Assembly: GCA_902622515.1 (NCBI GenBank)
Contig: CACNQE010000007.1
Location: forward strand, 41,182 to 105,181
DNA length: 64,000 nt
Source of the DNA: an uncultured SAR116 cluster alpha proteobacterium
GTDB lineage: Bacteria; Pseudomonadota; Alphaproteobacteria; Puniceispirillales; Puniceispirillaceae
Reading direction: 5' to 3'
Shown here: piece after piece, positions 57,912-64,000 of the stretch
Numbering within the stretch: position 1 is the stretch's first letter
Layout of the letters: each line of letters opens with the position of its first letter
Program-made: the position numbers and the translations under genes
The notes under the pieces: model-generated
What the model saw: the letters and a program-made list of their open reading frames with translations, nothing else
What the model was told of the DNA's origin: nothing
The model's database searches: none

Positions 57912-58940
57912 TTAAAAATATTTTTGTGCAACAGCGAGCTCTGCAATTTGGACGGAGTTTAGCGCTGCCCCTTTACGTAAATTATCTGAAACGCACCAGA
58001 AAACTAATCCATTTTCAACTGTAATATCCTTACGTATCCTACTAACAAAAACTAAATCATCTCCAGCACACTCTACAGGTGTCGCATATCCCTCGTCTGA
58101 ACGCATATCAATAACAGCTAGTCCCTCAGCATTACGCAATAACTCTCTAATCTGTTTTTCTTCAAATGATTTTTCAGTTTCAATAAAAACAGCTTCAGAA
58201 TGACCAATAAATACTGGTATACGAACACAATGTGCTACAAGCTTGATATTTGGATCCAGAATTTTTGCTGTTTCAACCCGCATTTTCCATTCTTCTTTTG
58301 TAAATCCATCATCCATAAATACATCAATGTGTGGAATAGCATTGAATGCAATCTGCTTAGTAAACACCTCTGGTGTCACTGTATCATTTACAAAAATTCC
58401 TTTGGTTTGATTAAAAAGTTCTTCCATGCCTAGACTGCCTGCACCAGAAGTTGCTTGATAAGTAGAAACAACTACTCTCTTCACAGTAAAGACATCGTGG
58501 ATAGGTTTTAATGCAACTACAAGTTGAGCTGTTGAGCAATTTGGATTTGCAATAATATTTTTGCCTTTGTTTTCAGGCTTAGCTTGTTTCAACGTTTCAG
58601 GGTTTACTTCTGGAACAATCAGAGGAACATTTGGATCCATTCGGAATGCTGAGCTATTATCGATCACCAAACATCCTTCTTGCCCGGCTCTAGGCGCATA
58701 GGCTTTTGATAGCTCTCCACCTGCTGAGAATAGAGCTATGTCTGCACTAGAGAAATCAAATTTATCTAGAGAAGTTACTTTAATCACGCCATCCTCCCCA
58801 TAAGATATTTCTTTTCCCGTTGACTTTTCACTAGCTAAAGCAAAAACTTCATCAGCTGGAAATTTTCTCTCGCTTAATGTCTGAAGCATTTCTCTACCAA
58901 CAGCACCAGTTGCACCAACTACGGCTACTTTATATCCCAT
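57912..58940 (-). CDS. asd: Aspartate-semialdehyde dehydrogenase
   Basis: Asd reduces aspartyl phosphate to the semialdehyde, the branch point to lysine, threonine, methionine and diaminopimelate. The 342-residue protein has the NADP loop VGATGAVGREML near 8-19, the catalytic cysteine in NPNCSTAQL near 133, the SGAGSLGMEEL segment near 169, and the active-site histidine in RIPVFIGHSEAVFIE near 243. The ATG follows AAGGAG. It is the last gene of the leuCDB-asd cluster, 44 bases after leuB. Confidence 0.96.
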   Translation of the reverse strand: MGYKVAVVGATGAVGREMLQTLSERKFPADEVFALASEKSTGKEISYGEDGVIKVTSLDKFDFSSADIALFSAGGELSKAYAPRAGQEGCLVIDNSSAFRMDPNVPLIVPEVNPETLKQAKPENKGKNIIANPNCSTAQLVVALKPIHDVFTVKRVVVSTYQATSGAGSLGMEELFNQTKGIFVNDTVTPEVFTKQIAFNAIPHIDVFMDDGFTKEEWKMRVETAKILDPNIKLVAHCVRIPVFIGHSEAVFIETEKSFEEKQIRELLRNAEGLAVIDMRSDEGYATPVECAGDDLVFVSRIRKDITVENGLVFWCVSDNLRKGAALNSVQIAELAVAQKYF

Positions 58941-58984
58941 AAGATACTCCTTAAAAATTGCCTAATTGAACACAATTCGTTCCG

Positions 58985-60100
58985 TTATCTTGCAAGCTTA
59001 TCCATTGAGTCTATAACAGCCTGTGTCATCTGATCTGTGCCTACAGCTATAGCTCCATTTGACATAATATCTGCCGTCCGCATACCTGTTGACAGAGCAT
59101 CACTAACTGCATTTTCTACAAGCTCTGCCTCATCTGGCTGGTCAAAACTATACCTAAGCATCATTGCAAAGCTCAAAAGCTGGGCAAGGGGATTTGCTAA
59201 ATTTTTACCGGCGATATCTGGCGCAGAACCGTGAACTGGCTCGTACATTGCTCTTGGAATTTTAGTTTCAGGATCTGGTTCTCCAAGAGATGCAGAAGGT
59301 AACATGCCTAAAGAGCCTGTTAGCATTGCGGCACAATCTGATAGTAAATCGCCAAATAAATTATCTGTTACTATGACATCAAACTGTTTTGGATTCCTAA
59401 CTAGCTGCATAGCACAATTATCAGCATACATGTGAGATAGCTCAACACCATCGCCTTCTTCTTTGTGCAAAGCTGTAATAACATCACGCCAAAGAACGCC
59501 TGAAAGCATTACATTAGCTTTCTCTACAGAAGTTAGCCTACCATCACGTTTTCTAGCTAAATCAAAGCCAACCCTCCCAATTCTCTCTATTTCAGTAGTT
59601 GTGTATGCATTAGTGTCATAGCCTTTTTTCTGACCGTCGGCCATTTCATCAATGCCTCTAGGCTCCGCAAAATATACCCCGCCACACAATTCCCGCAAAA
59701 TCAGTATATCAAGACCAGATATCACCTCCGGCTTCAGTGTTGAAGCACTTATGAGCGGATCAAACACCAACGCAGGACGCAGGTTAGCAAATAAATCTAA
59801 CTCCTTTCGAAGTGTGAGTAGCCCACGTTCCGGTTTTAACTCAAAAGGTAAATTGTCATATTTTGGATTACCTACCGCACCAAACAATATAGCATCACTT
59901 GCGATCGAGTCTGAGAGTGTTTCGTCTGTAAGTGGAACACCGTGAGCTTCATATGCAGCTCCTCCAACTAGTCCTTCCGACACATCAAACCCTAAAGAAC
60001 GGTGCTTTGCTAACCATTCCATTATTTGCATATTTGCATGCATTACTTCTTGGCCTATCCCATCTCCTGCGAGAACCATCACTTTTCTATTTGATGCCAT
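58985..60100 (-). CDS. leuB: 3-isopropylmalate dehydrogenase
   Basis: LeuB oxidatively decarboxylates 3-isopropylmalate in leucine synthesis. The 371-residue protein has GDGIGQEVM near 14, the [13 protein letters not shown] segment near 97 with substrate arginines, [31 protein letters not shown], listed here only by region (about 225-255), and [18 protein letters not shown] near 291. It lies between leuD and asd on the same strand. Confidence 0.96.
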   Translation of the reverse strand: MASNRKVMVLAGDGIGQEVMHANMQIMEWLAKHRSLGFDVSEGLVGGAAYEAHGVPLTDETLSDSIASDAILFGAVGNPKYDNLPFELKPERGLLTLRKELDLFANLRPALVFDPLISASTLKPEVISGLDILILRELCGGVYFAEPRGIDEMADGQKKGYDTNAYTTTEIERIGRVGFDLARKRDGRLTSVEKANVMLSGVLWRDVITALHKEEGDGVELSHMYADNCAMQLVRNPKQFDVIVTDNLFGDLLSDCAAMLTGSLGMLPSASLGEPDPETKIPRAMYEPVHGSAPDIAGKNLANPLAQLLSFAMMLRYSFDQPDEAELVENAVSDALSTGMRTADIMSNGAIAVGTDQMTQAVIDSMDKLAR

Positions 60101-60175
60101 ACAAAATTCCTTATTCTACTGCTACACATTGTTTGATATAATGCAAAATGTTCTCTTGCCCTAACTAAATAGACG

Positions 60176-60781
60176 TCATAACCAGGGCAGGCTAGAACTT
60201 CGTTTTTGCTCATAAGAGCGAATCATTTCTGATTTTTCCAAAGTTAATCCGATATCATCAAGACCATTTAACAAACATTCCTTCCGGAATGGATCTATCT
60301 CAAATGAGATTGTTGCCCCGTTAGGACGTGATATTTTCTGTAAGTTCAAATCAATTTTCAATTCTGGATTTTCAATGTCTGCTGCATCTGCAAGCAATGC
60401 ATCTCTTTGTTCAGGAGTTACTTTTATAGGTAGGATGCCGTTTTTAAAGCAATTGTTATAGAAGATATCAGCAAAACTAGTAGATATCACACATCGAATG
60501 CCATAATCGAGCAACGCCCACGGCGCGTGCTCGCGACTTGAACCACATCCAAAATTATCCCCAGCTACCAAAATTTGAGCACTTCTGTAAGACGGCTTAT
60601 TCAAAATAAAATCCGCGTTTTCGTCTCCATCATTTGTATATCTCATTTCGAAAAATAAACTTTTTCCAAGACCAGAACGCTTAATTGTTTTTAAGAACTG
60701 CTTTGGAATAATCATATCTGTGTCAATATTGATAATATCCATAGGCGCTGCCACACCCTCTAATTTATCAAATTTCTGCAT
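60176..60781 (-). CDS. leuD: 3-isopropylmalate dehydratase, small subunit
   Basis: The 201-residue swivelling-domain subunit of isopropylmalate isomerase. [20 protein letters not shown] near 10-29 and the substrate loop [18 protein letters not shown] near 78-95 are diagnostic. It works with LeuC to move the hydroxyl of 2-isopropylmalate to C3. The ATG, preceded by AAGGGG, is 12 bases after the leuC stop, so the two subunits are co-expressed. Confidence 0.96.
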   Translation of the reverse strand: MQKFDKLEGVAAPMDIINIDTDMIIPKQFLKTIKRSGLGKSLFFEMRYTNDGDENADFILNKPSYRSAQILVAGDNFGCGSSREHAPWALLDYGIRCVISTSFADIFYNNCFKNGILPIKVTPEQRDALLADAADIENPELKIDLNLQKISRPNGATISFEIDPFRKECLLNGLDDIGLTLEKSEMIRSYEQKRSSSLPWL

Positions 60782-60793
60782 TGTAATAGCCCC

Positions 60794-62197
60794 TTATAAT
60801 TCTCTAATGTCTGAAAGGTGCCCAGTTAAGGCGGCAGCGGCGGCCATTTCTGGGCTAACAAGGTGAGTGCGTCCACCTCTTCCCTGACGCCCCTCAAAAT
60901 TTCGATTGGATGTAGAAGCAGCACGCTCACCCTCAGATAATTTGTCAGCATTCATAGCTAAGCACATAGAACATCCAGGTTCTCGCCAATCAAAGCCAGC
61001 TTCTTTAAATATTTTATCAAGCCCTTCTTCTTCTGCCATTTGTTTTACTAAGCCGGACCCTGGAACAACTAACGCTCTTAAACCAGTTTTAACTTTTCTT
61101 CCTTCTATGATACCCGCCGCAGCTCTTAAATCTTCGATCCTGCTGTTAGTACAAGAGCCAATAAATACAGTATCAATCTGAATATCTGTAAGTTTTTGTC
61201 CTGCTTTTAATCCCATGTAATCGAGGCTTCTCTCAATTTTTGCCTTTAATACAGGATCTGAAATTTTTTCTGGATTAGGAACATAATCTGTAATGGGCAA
61301 TGCATCTTCTGGACTTGTTCCCCAAGTCACAGTAGGAACAATTTCAGATGCTTGCAAGGTTATCTCAGTATCATAAACAGCGCCATCATCAGAAGGAAGA
61401 CTTTTCCACCAGTCTAATGCCTTATCCCATAATTCATTAGAAGGCGCCATAGGCTTTCCTTTTATATATGCAAATGTTTTTTCATCTGGAGCAACCATAC
61501 CAGCTCGTGCCCCAGCTTCAATGGCCATATTGCAAACGGTCATTCGCCCCTCCATCGATAGGTCCATTATTGCTTCACCAGCAAATTCAATTACATGGCC
61601 AGTACCACCAGCAGTTCCAATCTTACCGATAATTGCAAGAATAATATCTTTGGCTGTAACAAAAGAAGCAACACTGCCAGAGACAGTGATGCGCATGTTC
61701 TTTGCAGGACGCTGTATTAGTGTTTGTGTTGCCAAAACATGTTCTACTTCGGATGTCCCTATACCAAAAGCTAAAGCACCAAAAGCACCATGGGTTGCCG
61801 TATGGGAGTCACCACAAACAATAGTCATACCAGGCTGGGTAAAACCTTGTTCAGGACCGATTACGTGAACAATACCCTGCCTAATATCCTCCATTGAGAA
61901 AAAAGGAATGCCAAAATCTTTGGCATTCTGTGCCAATGTTTCAACTTGCAATCTACTTTCAGCATCTGCTATTCCTTTTGAACGATCAGAAGTTGGGACG
62001 TTATGGTCTGCGACAGCAAGTGTTCTGGCTGACTCTCTTACAGTACGAGAAGAATTACGCAAACCCTCAAATGCTTGTGGGCTGGTAACTTCGTGCACCA
62101 AATGTCTATCAATGTAGATGAGGGAGGTTCCATCTTCAGCCTGATGAATTAAATGGGCATCCCATATTTTATCAAATAACGTACGCGGCTTTACCAT
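60794..62197 (-). CDS. leuC: 3-isopropylmalate dehydratase, large subunit
   Basis: The aconitase-family [4Fe-4S] subunit, 467 residues. Cluster cysteines lie in [14 protein letters not shown] near 345 and in [11 protein letters not shown] near 405-415. The start [12 protein letters not shown] and [32 protein letters not shown], cited by region near 128-160, are typical. The ATG at 62197 follows AAAGGAG; the upstream in-frame extension has no such signal. It is separated from rplS by 100 bases with no clear attenuator or leader peptide. Confidence 0.97.
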   Translation of the reverse strand: MVKPRTLFDKIWDAHLIHQAEDGTSLIYIDRHLVHEVTSPQAFEGLRNSSRTVRESARTLAVADHNVPTSDRSKGIADAESRLQVETLAQNAKDFGIPFFSMEDIRQGIVHVIGPEQGFTQPGMTIVCGDSHTATHGAFGALAFGIGTSEVEHVLATQTLIQRPAKNMRITVSGSVASFVTAKDIILAIIGKIGTAGGTGHVIEFAGEAIMDLSMEGRMTVCNMAIEAGARAGMVAPDEKTFAYIKGKPMAPSNELWDKALDWWKSLPSDDGAVYDTEITLQASEIVPTVTWGTSPEDALPITDYVPNPEKISDPVLKAKIERSLDYMGLKAGQKLTDIQIDTVFIGSCTNSRIEDLRAAAGIIEGRKVKTGLRALVVPGSGLVKQMAEEEGLDKIFKEAGFDWREPGCSMCLAMNADKLSEGERAASTSNRNFEGRQGRGGRTHLVSPEMAAAAALTGHLSDIREL

Positions 62198-62297
62198 CAC
62201 TGTCTCCTTTGGTGCGATATTTATAGCCCTCAATTTGCCCCGTAAACTTTTTCAGAACAATTATCAAAGAGCGCAATATTTAAAAAAACGATTTTAG

Positions 62298-62675
62298 TTA
62301 AGCAGATTTTGTTCTGTTAGTCACTTTTTCAGCAATGCGTGCAGCTTTTCCTGTGCGTCCACGTAGATAATAGAGTTTTGCTCTACGAACACGTCCACGA
62401 CGAAGCACGTGTATTGCTTGGATTTTTGGAGAGTAAAGAGGAAACACGCGCTCTACTCCCTCACCATATGAAATCTTGCGAACAGTAAACGATGAACCTA
62501 TTCCGTCATTCTTGCGGCCGATGCACACACCTTCAAAAGCCTGAACCCTCTCTCGTGTACCCTCAACAACCTTCACATCTATTTTCAAAGTGTCGCCTGG
62601 ACCAAATTCTGGGACTTCTCTTTTTGCGAGAATTGTTTCAATTTGCTTTTTTTCTATCTTATCGATGAGGTTCAT
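62298..62675 (-). CDS. rplS: 50S ribosomal protein L19
   Basis: L19, 125 residues, sits at the subunit interface near bridge B8. [16 protein letters not shown] near 25, [13 protein letters not shown] near 44, [22 protein letters not shown] near 64-85 and the basic tail [14 protein letters not shown] identify it. The ATG at 62675 is taken because AAAAGGAG directly abuts an in-frame ATG at 62681 and lies six bases before this one. rimM-trmD-rplS is a standard order. Confidence 0.97.
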   Translation of the reverse strand: MNLIDKIEKKQIETILAKREVPEFGPGDTLKIDVKVVEGTRERVQAFEGVCIGRKNDGIGSSFTVRKISYGEGVERVFPLYSPKIQAIHVLRRGRVRRAKLYYLRGRTGKAARIAEKVTNRTKSA

Positions 62676-62748
62676 AATCATCTCCTTTTCGCGACAAAAC
62701 CTTAATGCCGTCTAGTCTATAATCTGTCAACTTTTTTCAACATTAAAA

Positions 62749-63468
62749 TTATTTATTATCCAAATAATCTTGCCATAGATCTGGGCGCCGTTTCTTGGTT
62801 ATATCTTCTGACTGACTTTTTCGCCAGCTTGCAATTTTTTCATGATGTCCAGAGGATAACACTTCTGGAGCTGGTATCCCTTGCCATATTCTTGGCTGTG
62901 TATAATTTGGATGCTCTAGCAAACCATTCTCAAAACTCTCCTGCTCATGAGATAAGTGGTTACCCATCACCCCAGGCAATAGACGAATGCAACTATCTAA
63001 AATCACTTGTGTTGCTAACTCGCCGCCTGATAAAATATAGTCTCCTAAAGATATTTCAATTAGATCATGCTTGTCTATCACACGCTGATCTATACCTTCA
63101 AAACGACCACATATAAACAATGCTCCTTTTCCTCCACTAAGAGAACGAATTCCCGATTGCGTTAATTTAGCTCCTCTTGGACTTGGGTAAAAACGTGGGC
63201 CTGGCGCATTTTCTGTTGCCTGTAAAGCAGCATCAATTACGTCTGCCCTCATAATCATACCGTGACCTCCTCCTAATGGGGCATCATCCACTGAACCATG
63301 TTTGTCAGTCGAAAAATCTCTAATATTTATTACATTCAACTGCCATAATTTATTTTTTAACGCTCGACCTGCTAGTGCATATTTGAGGGTGCCTGGAAAC
63401 ATTTCTGGATATAGGGTTAGTACGGTCGCTTGCCAAGCAATTGTCTCTGTATTCTTAAAAGATGTTAT
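62749..63468 (-). CDS. trmD: tRNA (guanine-37-N1)-methyltransferase with ATA start
   Basis: TrmD methylates G37 of tRNAs and prevents frameshifting. The trefoil-knot motifs are GGGHGMI near 68, GRFEGIDQRVI, SLGDYILSGGELATQVILD near 150 and YTQPRIWQG. The first ATG (63402) lies inside the conserved VLTLYPEMFPG strand and cannot be the start. Reading back, the frame is open to a TAG at 63480 without ATG, GTG or TTG. An AGGAG at 63479-63475 stands six bases before ATA at 63468, giving 239 residues, the normal length, with MTSFKNTETIAWQATVLTLY at the start. It begins 14 bases after the rimM stop. Confidence 0.9.
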   Translation of the reverse strand: MTSFKNTETIAWQATVLTLYPEMFPGTLKYALAGRALKNKLWQLNVINIRDFSTDKHGSVDDAPLGGGHGMIMRADVIDAALQATENAPGPRFYPSPRGAKLTQSGIRSLSGGKGALFICGRFEGIDQRVIDKHDLIEISLGDYILSGGELATQVILDSCIRLLPGVMGNHLSHEQESFENGLLEHPNYTQPRIWQGIPAPEVLSSGHHEKIASWRKSQSEDITKKRRPDLWQDYLDNK

Positions 63469-63482
63469 TTTGAACTCCTAAT

Positions 63483-63998
63483 TTAATTTATGAACCCGTC
63501 AGCAATGTTCATAACCAATTGTTTTTCAATTATATCTACCTGCTTTAAAAATCCTGTAAATGGTAGAAAAATAGTTTCCGATCCTTCAGGTTTGACTTCC
63601 ACTATATCGCCTGCACCAAAATTATGAAAACCAACAATAAAACCAATCGGTTTTTTATCTAAATCTACTATCATAAAGCCAAGATAATCTGTTTGATATA
63701 TCTCGTTTTCTGCAGGTAATGGTAAAGCCTCTCTCTCAATTCTTAATTCTTGTTTTCGAATAGATTCTGCTGCTGTTCTATCCTCTATTTCTTGAGCTGC
63801 ACAGATTAGTAATCCTCTATGCTTACTCACTAATCTGAGTGATAATTCTTCCCCTGATTCAAGCTTCACGTTTCCATAAGCAAACAAGTTTTCTGGAGGC
63901 TCAGTAAAGCTTTTCACCTTGAACTGACCTTTTAGTCCGTGGGCAGAGACAATAACCCCCAGCACAACACTATCAGTCAAAACAAGATTGTCTGTCAT
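63483..63998 (-). CDS. rimM: Ribosome maturation factor RimM
   Basis: RimM, 171 residues, binds ribosomal protein S19 during 30S head assembly. The N-terminal barrel contains VVLGVIVSAHGLKGQFKVKSF near 12-32 and the middle holds the AESIRKQELRIEREALP segment; the C-terminal PRC-barrel part includes YQTDYLGFMIVD and GAGDIVEVKPEGSETIFLPF near 125-145. The ATG lies two bases from the window edge, so its ribosome-binding site is not visible. It precedes trmD and rplS; rpsP and ffh would be expected just outside the window. Confidence 0.95.
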   Translation of the reverse strand: MTDNLVLTDSVVLGVIVSAHGLKGQFKVKSFTEPPENLFAYGNVKLESGEELSLRLVSKHRGLLICAAQEIEDRTAAESIRKQELRIEREALPLPAENEIYQTDYLGFMIVDLDKKPIGFIVGFHNFGAGDIVEVKPEGSETIFLPFTGFLKQVDIIEKQLVMNIADGFIN

Positions 63999-64000
63999 TA

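Noticed and set aside
62198..62297. Leucine leader peptide or attenuator before leuC
   Set aside because: No leucine-rich short frame and no terminator/antiterminator pair was seen in the 100-base gap.
62702..62730. TTGACA on the minus strand before rplS as an internal promoter
   Set aside because: No acceptable -10 lies 16-18 bases away (CATTAA at 17), so rplS is taken to be read from the rimM-trmD transcript.

Overview
The window is a dense, AT-rich stretch of bacterial chromosome made almost entirely of housekeeping genes. It points to a low-G+C alphaproteobacterium. The evidence is gene order: HIG1 protein-pduO-etfB-etfA; tlpA divergent from argH-lptM-lysA; ctpA-rppH next to atpHAGDC; priA-fsa-DUF484-xerC; sdhCDAB-zapE-mdh-sucCDAB-lpd in one direction; and rimM-trmD-rplS-leuC-leuD-leuB-asd. 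The double-length dCTP deaminase and the PTR1-type reductase beside folB fit the same group. A marine, streamlined lineage is plausible from the base composition and short spacers, but I cannot place it more precisely. The G+C content was judged by eye, not computed.

Layout. 1-5450 (minus): a cut-off lipoprotein gene, hslO, argF, argD, dcd and an ABC-2 permease. 5525-12127 (plus): recX, acs, yggT, folD, a HIG1 protein, a cobalamin adenosyltransferase and etfBA. 12198-16346: a Tat-exported thioredoxin-like protein divergent from argH-lptM-lysA, then an MJ0042 zinc-ribbon membrane protein. 16489-22865: a YdcF protein, then the aromatic/histidine block (tyrC, hisC, chorismate mutase), a methyltransferase, folB with a pteridine reductase, and a HAD hydrolase. 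22973-33706 (plus): an FAD oxidoreductase, rplU-rpmA-obgE, proB-proA-nadD, rsfS-rlmH, gpmI, ctpA and rppH. 33762-41018 (minus): F1 ATP synthase and priA. 41129-43456 (plus): fsa, DUF484, xerC. 43490-56917 (minus): much of the TCA cycle with respiratory complex II. 57086-57877 (plus): a pyridoxal kinase. 57912-63998 (minus): asd, leuBDC, rplS, trmD, rimM.

How the genes work together. The minus-strand block lpd-sucB-sucA-sucD-sucC-mdh-zapE-sdhBADC gives 2-oxoglutarate to oxaloacetate except fumarase. Acs feeds acetyl-CoA in, and ETF and complex II pass electrons to quinone for the F1Fo ATPase. Arginine (argD, argF, argH), lysine (asd, lysA), proline (proB, proA), leucine (leuB, leuC, leuD), tyrosine and histidine steps are spread through the window. 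Translation and ribosome genes (rplU, rpmA, obgE, rsfS, rlmH, rplS, trmD, rimM) form small clusters. No tRNA, rRNA, CRISPR array, transposase, phage gene or plasmid gene was found, and no gap exceeds 300 bases; the longest (about 225 bases, before rplU) holds a good sigma70-type promoter.

The most notable observation concerns translation starts. Three conserved genes (trmD, rsfS and an FAD oxidoreductase) have no ATG, GTG or TTG that could give a complete protein. In each, a Shine-Dalgarno sequence stands 6-7 bases before an in-frame ATA or ATT codon at the expected N-terminus. Other points are a 35-bp dyad upstream of argD, two candidate leaderless promoters, and the absence of ftsEX from a position where alphaproteobacteria often carry it. 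I did not find a convincing new multi-gene system here.
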